From an uncultured Clostridia bacterium (lineage in GTDB: Bacteria; Bacillota; Clostridia; Oscillospirales; Oscillospiraceae): a DNA stretch of 12,086 bases. Under the pieces are notes generated by a model that saw only the letters and a list, made by a program, of their open reading frames with translations, was not told where the DNA came from and made no database searches. A program made the position numbers and the translations under genes. This document shows positions 1-5,751 of this stretch, piece by piece. Location of the stretch: positions 1-12,086 of the forward strand of contig CAMELY010000027.1 in NCBI GenBank assembly GCA_945926565.1, read 5' to 3'. Within the stretch, counting starts at the first letter, position 1; every line of letters starts with the position of its first letter.

Positions 1-53
1 CCAAACAAATGCAACGCATTTGTTTGGAGAGCCTGTCGTTTTACGACAGGCTC
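1..53. repeat. Double-hairpin intergenic repeat, left copy
   Basis: Two adjacent near-perfect palindromes separated by one base. The first is CCAAACAAATGC, loop AAC, then its complement (1-27; 12-bp stem). The second is GAGCCTGTCGT, loop TTT, then its complement (29-53; 11-bp stem). The reverse complement of these 53 bases is found without a mismatch at 12034-12086. Read on the minus strand, this copy follows the 3' end of tyrA, so both copies lie downstream of the nearest gene in the same orientation. The exact identity and intergenic position suggest a REP-like multicopy element. Copy number cannot be judged from this window. Confidence 0.9.
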
Positions 54-91
54 AGGCTCCCTTCCCTGGGATTTCCTCGGAAAGGAGCCTG
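53..91 (-). terminator. Hairpin downstream of tyrA
   Basis: The arms 53-65 and 79-91 pair over 13 bp with one G-U, around a 13-base loop. The structure starts about 20 bases after the tyrA stop codon. On the minus strand there is no clear T run behind it; the sequence passes straight into the repeat. It may terminate or stabilise tyrA mRNA, perhaps together with the repeat hairpins. Base 53 is shared with the repeat, and CAGGCTC/GAGCCTG arms occur in both, so alternative pairing is possible. Confidence 0.5.
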
Positions 92-111
92 TTCTCTGTC
101 TGTATTGGGTT

Positions 112-981
112 TTACAGCATGACCTGTCCGGGGCCGGGCAGGTTCATCTGCCGCTTCCGGTTGGCCGACCAGGTCAGCTTGTCCGCCAAGGCCTGGGTGT
201 CTCCCGTCTCGATGGCGGTGCGGTAGGCGTGGAGGTTTTTCTCCAGCCGGTCGATCACCTTGGTGAGAGCGGGGGCGTTCATGGAGAAGAGCTGGGTCCA
301 CAGCTCCACGTCCAGCGCGGCCACCCGGGTGCAGTCCCGGAAGGAGCCGCCCTCAAAGCCCCGGCACTGGAACAGGTCCTCGTCGTCGCAGACTGAGACG
401 GCGATAATGTGCATCACCTGGCTGGTGTAGGCGATGATGGCATCGTGGCGCTCCGGGGTGGTGGTCACCACATCGGAGCAGCCGATGTAGGCGGAGACGC
501 GGCGCATCAGCTCGATATGCTCCCGGGTGCTCTCTGCCCGGGGGGTGAGGATGAAATGCGCCCGCTGGAACATGGTGGGGAAGGAGTGCTCGATGCCGGA
601 GAACTCGGTGCCCGCCATGGGATGGCAGCCGATAAAGTCCACCGCCGGCGGCAGCACCTTGGCCCCTTCCATAATGGCGGTCTTGATGCCGCCCACATCG
701 GTGACCAGCGCCCCAGCCTTGAAGACGTCCTTGTACCGGGCCATATAGTCCACAATGCCCTGGGGATTCATGCACAGCCAGACCACATCCGCCTGGGGCA
801 GCACCTCCATGGGGTCCAACGTCACCCGGTCGCAGACGCCGTGGCTCATGGCGTAGTCCGCCGTCTCCTGACGCCGCACCACACCCACGACCTCATAGTC
901 CTCAAAGCCCCGCAGCGCCGCCGCCATGGAGCCGCCGATGAGGCCCAGGCCCACCACGGCGATGATCTTATCCTTGCTCAT
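112..981 (-). CDS. tyrA: Prephenate dehydrogenase
   Basis: A 289-residue protein that would oxidatively decarboxylate prephenate to 4-hydroxyphenylpyruvate in tyrosine synthesis, in the cytoplasm. The N-terminus is a Rossmann fold with GLGLIGGS (residues 11-18). TDVGGIK (94-100) and HPMAGTE (120-126, His120 being the probable catalytic histidine) follow, then a helical dimerisation domain with FRDCTRVA. There is no fused ACT or chorismate mutase domain. I chose the ATG at 981 because GGGAGAGG lies just upstream of it; an in-frame GTG at 1002 would add seven residues but has no ribosome site. The end of beta strand 2 reads VVRR instead of carrying the acidic residue typical of NAD-specific enzymes, so NADP use is possible. 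The gene has its own promoter after the DUF975 gene and is not linked here to other aromatic-pathway genes. Confidence 0.95.
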   Translation of the reverse strand: MSKDKIIAVVGLGLIGGSMAAALRGFEDYEVVGVVRRQETADYAMSHGVCDRVTLDPMEVLPQADVVWLCMNPQGIVDYMARYKDVFKAGALVTDVGGIKTAIMEGAKVLPPAVDFIGCHPMAGTEFSGIEHSFPTMFQRAHFILTPRAESTREHIELMRRVSAYIGCSDVVTTTPERHDAIIAYTSQVMHIIAVSVCDDEDLFQCRGFEGGSFRDCTRVAALDVELWTQLFSMNAPALTKVIDRLEKNLHAYRTAIETGDTQALADKLTWSANRKRQMNLPGPGQVML

Positions 982-1012
982 GTTCCGCTTCCTCTCCCCC
1001 ACTGTTTGCTAC

Positions 1013-1041
1013 ACTTTAACGCATTTTACTGGAAAAGTCAA
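1013..1041 (-). promoter_or_regulatory. SigA-type promoter for tyrA
   Basis: On the minus strand, TTGACT (1041-1036) and TAAAGT (1018-1013) are separated by 17 bases. They lie in the 71-base gap between the DUF975 stop codon and the tyrA start. Transcription would begin near 1007, giving a leader of about 25 bases. No T-box or leader-peptide attenuator fits in so short a leader. Confidence 0.65.
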
Positions 1042-1052
1042 CGGTGCCTCCC

Positions 1053-1853
1053 TCAGTACTGGGGCGGCTGCTGCTGTTGCTCCTGGGCAGCCTGCGCCTG
1101 GCCCCGGATGGCGTTGTACCACTGGGAGAAGGTGAACTGCTGATAGGGCACCAGGAACAGATTGCAGGCGATACTGACCACCACAGAGACAGGGTAGGCG
1201 ATGGCGCCTGCCGCACCGGTCAGGATGGAAGCGCCCAGCAGCCAGAGGATAAAGGAGTAGTCCAGCAGGAACAGCTCCCACTTGCGGCCATGCATCAGCG
1301 CCTTGCTGCGCCGGAAGGCCTCCATCACCGGGCAGTCCGGGTCGTCCAGCAGGATATAGGGCACCATACGATAGCGGTAAGAGGCAATCAGGCCGGGAAT
1401 GACCAGCAGCAGCGACCACAGGAAGATGAATAGATAAGCCAGCACCTCGGCCAGGATGATCTTGCCCGCCATATAGAACCGGGAGAACAATTCCCCGTAG
1501 CCCGGATCCTGTCCCCTCACCACGCCCATGGAGTAGCTCACATAGCCGTAGTTTACAATTGTGGAGTACAAGCCCAGCAGCACCATGACAAAGATGATGA
1601 TTACGCCCTGAGAGCCCTGGAACATGCTCTGGAGGATATACTGCGCCTGATAGGCATTACCGGCCGCGATTGCGCCCTCCACCTCCGCCATGGGTCGCTG
1701 TACGGGCAGAAATGCCTGTACCAGCTCACTTACAAGGGTGGTCGCCAGCAGGTAGACCAGCGCCACCAGCCACGCCGCAGGCACGGCAGTGCGCATCCAC
1801 TCCTTGGAGCGGCCCTTTAAAAATTTACGATCGATGGGATAAACACCATTCAT
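1053..1853 (-). CDS. DUF975 family membrane protein
   Basis: A 266-residue integral membrane protein of unknown function. Predicted membrane spans lie at about 22-44, 83-104, 132-158, 193-215 and 217-236. The stretch around 150-205 (VIPGLIASYRYRMVPY, then LLDDP, EAFRRSKALMHGRKWELF) is the conserved DUF975 core. The C-terminus is a short glutamine/proline tail (about 252-266). Two ATGs lie six bases apart (1859 and 1853). AGGAG ends only two bases before the first but eight before the second, so 1853 is the more likely start; an upstream GTG at 1895 falls in the promoter and is rejected. It is transcribed divergently from prfB. The membrane family assignment is firm, but no biochemical role can be read from the sequence. 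Confidence 0.88.
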   Translation of the reverse strand: MNGVYPIDRKFLKGRSKEWMRTAVPAAWLVALVYLLATTLVSELVQAFLPVQRPMAEVEGAIAAGNAYQAQYILQSMFQGSQGVIIIFVMVLLGLYSTIVNYGYVSYSMGVVRGQDPGYGELFSRFYMAGKIILAEVLAYLFIFLWSLLLVIPGLIASYRYRMVPYILLDDPDCPVMEAFRRSKALMHGRKWELFLLDYSFILWLLGASILTGAAGAIAYPVSVVVSIACNLFLVPYQQFTFSQWYNAIRGQAQAAQEQQQQPPQY

Positions 1854-1883
1854 TTCCATCGCTCCTCTCAATTTGGTGGATTC

Positions 1884-1912
1884 AGTATAGCACACTTCCC
1901 TATGGAAAGCAA
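1884..1912 (-). promoter_or_regulatory. SigA-type promoter for the DUF975 gene
   Basis: On the minus strand, TTGCTT (1912-1907), a 17-base spacer and TATACT (1889-1884), preceded by TGC as an extended -10. The start of transcription would be near 1877, about 24 bases before the chosen ATG. It is back to back with the prfB promoter. Confidence 0.7.
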
Positions 1913-1960
1913 TTTCCGCCGTCTTTTTCGCTGTGGGCCGGGCGAATCCCTCTTTTCGCC

Positions 1961-1989
1961 TTTACAGTGCCCCGCTTTTTCGGTATAAT
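1961..1989 (+). promoter_or_regulatory. SigA-type promoter for prfB
   Basis: TTTACA (1961-1966), a 17-base spacer and a consensus TATAAT (1984-1989). Transcription is expected near 1996, so the in-frame ATG at 1995 would sit on the transcription start itself; this supports the ATG at 2028 as the real start. A 6-bp inverted repeat (GGCGAA 1941-1946 and TTCGCC 1955-1960) abuts the -35 and could be an operator, but it is short. Confidence 0.8.
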
Positions 1990-2027
1990 ACAGAATGAAT
2001 AAATCTGTAAAGCGAGTTGATTGTTTC

Positions 2028-3155
2028 ATGGCATCCATTCAATTTGATGAATACAAGGTCAAGCTGAACAACCTCCAGCCGGTGGTGGAGGAGCTGGGCA
2101 AGAGTCTCAACTTGGAGGCCGCCGCCCGGGAGCTGGAGATGCTCCAGGCCCAGGCCAGCGCCGACGGCTTCTGGAACGACATGGCCAAGGCCCAGAAGGT
2201 GACCCAGCGGATCAAGGTGCTCCAGGACAAGCTGGAGGCCCACCGGAAGCGGGAGGCCCAGCTGGAGGATCTGCTGGTGCTGTGCGAGATGGGCCAGGAG
2301 GAAGACGACGACTCCATGCTGGAGGAGCTGGAGGAGAGCTTTGCCAAGCTGGAGCAGGATCTGGAGGCCGCCCGGATGGAGACCCTGTTCACCGGGGAAT
2401 ATGACAGCTCCAACGCCATCATCACCTTCCACGCCGGCGCCGGCGGCACCGAGGCCCAGGACTGGGCCCAGATGCTCTTCCGGATGTACGTCCGCTGGGG
2501 CGAGCGCCACGGCTTTACCGTCAAGACCATGGACTACCAGGATGGCGACGAGGCGGGCATCAAGTCCGCCTGCCTTTCCATCGAGGGCCCCAACGCCTAC
2601 GGCTATCTCCGGTCGGAGCACGGTGTCCACCGTCTGGTGCGGGTCTCCCCCTTTGACGCCAACGCCCGGCGGCAGACCTCCTTTGCCGCCATTGAGGTGA
2701 TGCCGGAGCTGCCTGACGACATGGACGTGGAGATCCGGCAGGAGGACATTGAGATGCAGGTCTTCCGCTCCTCCGGTGCCGGCGGCCAGCACATCAACAA
2801 GACCTCCTCCGCCGTCCGGCTGATCCACAAGCCCACCGGCGTGGTGGTCTCCTGCCAGACCGAGCGGAGCCAGCTCCAGAACCGGGAGAACTGCATGCGG
2901 ATGCTGCGGGCCAAGCTGGTGGAGATGAAGATGCAGCAGCACGCGGAGAAGATCTCCGACCTGAAGGGCGTCCAGATGAAGATCGAGTGGGGCAGCCAGA
3001 TCCGCTCCTATGTCTTTATGCCCTACACCCTGGTCAAGGACACCCGCACCGCCTACGAGACCAGCAATGTCAACGCCGTCATGGACGGAGATCTGGATGG
3101 GTTTATCAACGCCTATCTGACCTGCGAGGCCACCGGTGAGTGGGCAACCAAGTAA
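2028..3155 (+). CDS. prfB: Peptide chain release factor 2
   Basis: A 375-residue class I release factor that reads UGA and UAA in the ribosomal A site and triggers peptide release. The order is N-terminal helical domain 1 (about 1-115), GAGGTEAQDW (137-146), the RF2-specific SPF tripeptide (207-209) and SSGAGGQHINKT (248-259) with the catalytic GGQ at 252-254. The SPF motif separates it from RF1. Most bacterial prfB genes carry an in-frame TGA near codon 26 that needs a +1 frameshift. Here the equivalent place reads S-L-N-L-E (26-30; AGT CTC AAC TTG GAG) in one open frame, so that autoregulation is absent. The ATG at 2028 is preferred over 1995 because of the promoter position; its Shine-Dalgarno (AAAGCGAG, 12 bases away) is weak. 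Confidence 0.96.
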   Translation: MASIQFDEYKVKLNNLQPVVEELGKSLNLEAAARELEMLQAQASADGFWNDMAKAQKVTQRIKVLQDKLEAHRKREAQLEDLLVLCEMGQEEDDDSMLEELEESFAKLEQDLEAARMETLFTGEYDSSNAIITFHAGAGGTEAQDWAQMLFRMYVRWGERHGFTVKTMDYQDGDEAGIKSACLSIEGPNAYGYLRSEHGVHRLVRVSPFDANARRQTSFAAIEVMPELPDDMDVEIRQEDIEMQVFRSSGAGGQHINKTSSAVRLIHKPTGVVVSCQTERSQLQNRENCMRMLRAKLVEMKMQQHAEKISDLKGVQMKIEWGSQIRSYVFMPYTLVKDTRTAYETSNVNAVMDGDLDGFINAYLTCEATGEWATK

Positions 3156-3168
3156 TCCGTTCTCTTTT

Positions 3169-3223
3169 CAGCGCATTTTGTTTCGTCGCTCTGTCGGGTT
3201 TCCGGCAGAGCGGCGCTGTTTTT
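3169..3223 (+). terminator. Rho-independent terminator of prfB
   Basis: An inner 11-bp stem with one G-U (3187-3197 with 3202-3212, loop GTTT) is continued by CAGCGC (3169-3174) pairing with GCGCTG (3213-3218) across a 12-base bulge. TTTTT (3219-3223) follows. It lies 14 bases after the prfB stop codon. Confidence 0.85.
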
Positions 3224-3316
3224 GGGACGCGTCGCGGGAGGGATATGGATTCAGGGGCAGATCTCCCCGCCCCTTTTCTCCTTTTTTATAACTTTTTCTC
3301 CTCAAAACTCCCTTCC

Positions 3317-3345
3317 TTAAAATTTTTTAGGGTAGAATTTATAAT
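3317..3345 (+). promoter_or_regulatory. Probable promoter for the HtrA-like protease gene
   Basis: A perfect TATAAT (3340-3345) lies 17 bases after a weak -35, TTAAAA (3317-3322), in an AT-rich stretch unusual for this sequence. Transcription would start near 3352 and give a leader of about 100 bases. The leader carries CATAAT twice (3362-3367 and 3373-3378), eleven bases apart, the second within the palindrome CATAATTATG (3373-3382); this could be a regulator site. The 3224-3316 stretch before the promoter shows nothing else that I can name. Confidence 0.55.
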
Positions 3346-3451
3346 TTCGAGTCTTTTCGTTCATAATCAGGACATAATTATGACTTATCTTCTATGGCAG
3401 AAAAAAGATGTGACCCCGCCACACCGGAACACATAAAGGAGTGTCTCAATC

Positions 3452-4957
3452 ATGGGCTATAATATGTATGACAAAAATTACGGCAGCGGTTTTACGCCGG
3501 AAAACGACAACCGTCCCCCCGAGCAGCGCCCGGGCAATCAGGCCCCCGTCAGCGGCGAGTACCACTACAGCTACGGCTTCCAGCCGGCGGACGCCGAGTC
3601 CGCCTATCACGCCAACCCCACGCCTCCTCCCCAGCCGCCCAAGAAAAAGGCCCATTCCTCCGGCTCCCACAGCAAGGGGCTGAAGATCGTGGCGCTGGTG
3701 CTGGCCTGCCTGCTGGTGGGCGGCGGCGCAGGTGCAGGGGGCGCCTATCTGATGTTCAGCGCGCTGGGTGGCGACAGCTCCAGCATCGCTGAGGACGCCG
3801 GCACCGAAGAGGACGCCGGAAGCGCCGACAAGCCCAATGTCCAGGTCAGCGACCGGACGGAAAACACCGCCGCGGCAGCTCCCGTCTCCGCCGGGGACGC
3901 CATGACTCCCAGCCAGATCTATGACGCCTACTGCAACTCGGTGGTGAGCATCGAGGTGCAGACCGCCAACGGCATCGGCGCCGGCACCGGCTTCGTCATC
4001 TCGGACGACGGCTATATCCTCACCTGCTACCATGTGGTCAAGGGCTACCAGGCTCTGTCCTGCACCTTTATTGACTCCACCAGCTATGAGGCCACCTATG
4101 TGGGCGGCGATGAGGACGCCGACCTGGCGGTCATCAAGATCGAGCCCGCCGACGGCGCCTCCTTCACCCCTGTGGTCATCGGCGATTCTGACAAGCTGAG
4201 CGTAGGCGGCACTGTCACCGCCATCGGCAACGCCCTGGGCACCTTTGCCAACACCCTGACCTCCGGCACCGTCTCCGGTCTGGACCGGGCTCTGACCATG
4301 AGCGACGGCACCGTGATGAACGTGCTGCAGACCGACTGCACCGTCAACTCCGGCAACTCCGGCGGCCCCCTGTTCAATGAGTACGGCGAGGTCATCGGCG
4401 TGGTCAACGCCAAGTATTCCAGCAGCGGCTATTCCTCCGGCAACGCCTCCATCGAGGGCATCGGCTTTGCCATCCCCATCAACGACGCCATGGCCATTCT
4501 GGACGACCTGATCGAGCACGGCTATATCACCGGCAAGCCCTATCTGGGTATCACCGTCTCCACCGTCAGCAGCATCACCGCCCAGCAGTACTCCAACATG
4601 GTGGTAGGCGCCTACGTCCGCTCTGTCGAAGAGGGCTCCTGCTCCGAGAAGGCCGGCCTCCAGGTGGGCGACATCATCACCCAGGTGGAGGGTCAGGACA
4701 TCACCACCTATGAGGAGCTGATCGACGCCAAGAACGCCCTCCGGGCCGGCGACGATATGACCCTCACCGTCTTCCGGGAGGGCAGCTACTACACCATCGT
4801 GGTCACTCTGGATGAGCTGGTGCCGGAGAGCGCCGCAGGCGACTCCTCCGACCAGCCCGCCGACGGCTCCGACGGCAGCTACCCCTACGGTTACGGCGGC
4901 CAGTACACCAACCCCTACGACTTCTTCAACGACTTCTTCGGCGGCCGCAACTGGTAA
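3452..4957 (+). CDS. HtrA/DegP-like membrane-anchored serine protease with PDZ domain
   Basis: A 501-residue S1C trypsin-like protease expected to degrade or chaperone misfolded proteins outside the membrane. Residues 1-76 are a proline- and tyrosine-rich cytosolic region ending in basic residues. A single membrane anchor spans about 77-101, followed by an acidic Ser/Ala linker. The protease domain (about 152-355) has the triad His194 (TCYHVV), Asp224 (DADLAVIKI) and Ser303 (GNSGGPL). One PDZ domain follows (about 365-455; YLGI and AGLQVGDIITQVEGQ). The C-terminus is a Gly/Ser/Asp/Tyr-rich tail ending in an aromatic cluster (about 489-501). AAGGAG lies ten bases before the ATG. It sits alone between terminators; no CssRS-type two-component genes are adjacent. 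Family assignment is firm, but the choice among HtrA, HtrB or DegP orthologues is not, so no symbol is given. Confidence 0.93.
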   Translation: MGYNMYDKNYGSGFTPENDNRPPEQRPGNQAPVSGEYHYSYGFQPADAESAYHANPTPPPQPPKKKAHSSGSHSKGLKIVALVLACLLVGGGAGAGGAYLMFSALGGDSSSIAEDAGTEEDAGSADKPNVQVSDRTENTAAAAPVSAGDAMTPSQIYDAYCNSVVSIEVQTANGIGAGTGFVISDDGYILTCYHVVKGYQALSCTFIDSTSYEATYVGGDEDADLAVIKIEPADGASFTPVVIGDSDKLSVGGTVTAIGNALGTFANTLTSGTVSGLDRALTMSDGTVMNVLQTDCTVNSGNSGGPLFNEYGEVIGVVNAKYSSSGYSSGNASIEGIGFAIPINDAMAILDDLIEHGYITGKPYLGITVSTVSSITAQQYSNMVVGAYVRSVEEGSCSEKAGLQVGDIITQVEGQDITTYEELIDAKNALRAGDDMTLTVFREGSYYTIVVTLDELVPESAAGDSSDQPADGSDGSYPYGYGGQYTNPYDFFNDFFGGRNW

Positions 4958-4973
4958 CTTCAAACGCGAAAAC

Positions 4974-5012
4974 ACTCCCCCGGAGCACCGGACCTCGGTG
5001 CTCCGGGGGAGT
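4974..5012. terminator. Bidirectional terminator between the protease gene and niaR
   Basis: A perfect 17-bp stem (4974-4990 with 4996-5012) with a GACCT loop. The plus strand continues with a T-rich ATCCTGTTTTA; the minus strand continues with TGTTTT. It lies 16 bases after the protease stop codon and 22 bases after the niaR stop codon, so it can serve both converging genes. Confidence 0.9.
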
Positions 5013-5034
5013 ATCCTGTTTTATGAAACCAAAT

Positions 5035-5556
5035 TCAGCCGACGCTCTCCTCCAGCAGAATTCCCGCCTCCCGCAGGGCGGCGCAGACCCGCTGATAGGC
5101 CTCCTCGTCCGGGCAGCGGAGGGTGTGCAGGTGGATGCCGTCGGTCAGCAGGCTGAGGGGAGCCGCCTGCTCCCGGTCGGTCTGCTCCAAAAACTGCTGC
5201 ACGTCATATCGGGAGGCCAGCTGCAGCTGTCCGGCCAACTGGCCGTAGAGGGGGTGCTCCACAATCACATCCAGCACGGTACAGCCGTTGTCCACGCAGA
5301 GGTACAGCTCCCGGGCCATGCCCTCCCGGTCATGGTGGCAGGCGATGGTACGGTTCAGCCCCTGATTCCGGCGCTGGAGCAGATAGCCTCTGGGGGTGGC
5401 ATCGATGGCCTGGCCCCCGGCCCGGAGCAGAGCGATGTCCCCCACGATAATCTGCCGGCTGACGGAGAATTCCTTGGCCAGCGCCGTGGCGCTCAGGGGC
5501 CGCTCCGACTGGCTCAGACGGGCCAGAACCCCTTCCCGCCGCTGCTGCGCGTTCAT
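5035..5556 (-). CDS. niaR: NiaR-type transcriptional repressor (HTH and 3H domains)
   Basis: A 173-residue DNA-binding regulator of the YrxA/NiaR family, which represses NAD synthesis or niacin uptake genes in response to niacin. Residues 1-58 form a winged helix-turn-helix (LSATALAKEFSVSRQ then DIALLRAGG). The rest is the 3H domain, named for its conserved histidines: ACHHDREGMARELY (72-85), EHPLYGQ (100-106) and DGIHLHTL (139-146). His75, Glu83, His142 and His144 are the likely metal ligands. Two ATGs lie six bases apart; AGGAGG is one base from the first (5562) and seven from the second (5556), so 5556 is chosen. No NAD or niacin gene lies nearby, so its targets are elsewhere, apart from possible self-regulation and the divergent GyrI-like operon. 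Confidence 0.9.
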   Translation of the reverse strand: MNAQQRREGVLARLSQSERPLSATALAKEFSVSRQIIVGDIALLRAGGQAIDATPRGYLLQRRNQGLNRTIACHHDREGMARELYLCVDNGCTVLDVIVEHPLYGQLAGQLQLASRYDVQQFLEQTDREQAAPLSLLTDGIHLHTLRCPDEEAYQRVCAALREAGILLEESVG

Positions 5557-5589
5557 GGACATCCCTCCTCTCCCATTTCTCTCCTAAAT

Positions 5590-5609
5590 TGCGCTATTAG
5601 CATAGCGCA
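5590..5609. promoter_or_regulatory. 20-bp inverted repeat over the niaR -10
   Basis: TGCGCTAT, spacer TAGC, then ATAGCGCA: perfect 8-bp arms. The repeat spans the niaR -10 hexamer and the expected start of transcription (near 5592). A protein bound here would block niaR transcription, so it is a good operator candidate. It could bind NiaR or another regulator. It could also fold as an RNA hairpin, but most of it is at or upstream of the start. Confidence 0.6.
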
Positions 5610-5627
5610 CCGGGGCGGAATTGTCAA
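5599..5627 (-). promoter_or_regulatory. SigA-type promoter for niaR
   Basis: On the minus strand, a consensus TTGACA (5627-5622), a 17-base spacer and TATGCT (5604-5599). The leader would be about 36 bases. The -10 lies inside an inverted repeat and the -35 inside a cluster of TGTC/GACA half-sites, so the promoter is probably regulated. Confidence 0.75.
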
Positions 5628-5641
5628 GACAGCTGTCTGTC
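5622..5641. promoter_or_regulatory. Cluster of TGTC/GACA half-sites at the niaR -35
   Basis: TGTC (5622-5625), GACA (5628-5631), TGTC (5634-5637) and TGTC (5638-5641) are packed into 20 bases. AGACAGCTGTCT (5627-5638) is a perfect 12-bp palindrome. From memory, NiaR operators in Firmicutes contain TGTC...GACA palindromes, so this may be the autoregulatory NiaR site; I could not check the consensus. Confidence 0.45.
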
Positions 5642-5664
5642 TCACCGGGCCGTCCCATTTGCCC

Positions 5665-5693
5665 TTGACATCATATGTCTCCAATGTTAAAAT
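5665..5693 (+). promoter_or_regulatory. SigA-type promoter for the GyrI-like/methyltransferase operon
   Basis: A consensus TTGACA (5665-5670), a 17-base spacer and TAAAAT (5688-5693), preceded by TGT as an extended -10. GACAT-CAT-ATGTC (5667-5679) forms an inverted repeat that starts in the -35, so this promoter too may be repressible. Two AAACGAT copies (5699-5705 and 5709-5715) follow ten bases apart around the expected start of transcription. Confidence 0.75.
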
Positions 5694-5751
5694 AAATCAA
5701 ACGATGCAAAACGATAGTTTTAAATTTGCTGTACAAAGGAGCTGACCTGTC

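Noticed and set aside
982..1052. A T-box or other tyrosine-responsive leader before tyrA
   Set aside because: The gap to the upstream gene is 71 bases and the predicted leader about 25 bases, too short for a T-box or attenuator.
409..1143. A 244-residue plus-strand open frame opposite tyrA, and a similar 326-residue minus-strand frame opposite prfB (1962-2942)
   Set aside because: Both overlap conserved genes on the other strand and have shadow composition (His/Gly/Ala or Leu/His/Gly rich).
3254..3271. A hairpin AGGGGC...GCCCCT before the protease promoter as a second prfB terminator
   Set aside because: Only six base pairs around a long C-rich loop, and a full terminator already lies at 3169-3223. 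The T-rich stretch behind it is more likely promoter-flanking sequence.
3140..3436. A 98-residue open frame between prfB and the protease gene
   Set aside because: It runs through the prfB terminator and the AT-rich protease promoter, and has no family features.
3446..4975. A 509-residue minus-strand open frame opposite the protease gene
   Set aside because: It is the antisense of a well-supported S1C protease; the protein is a repetitive Gly/Ala/Val/Asp mix without domain signs.
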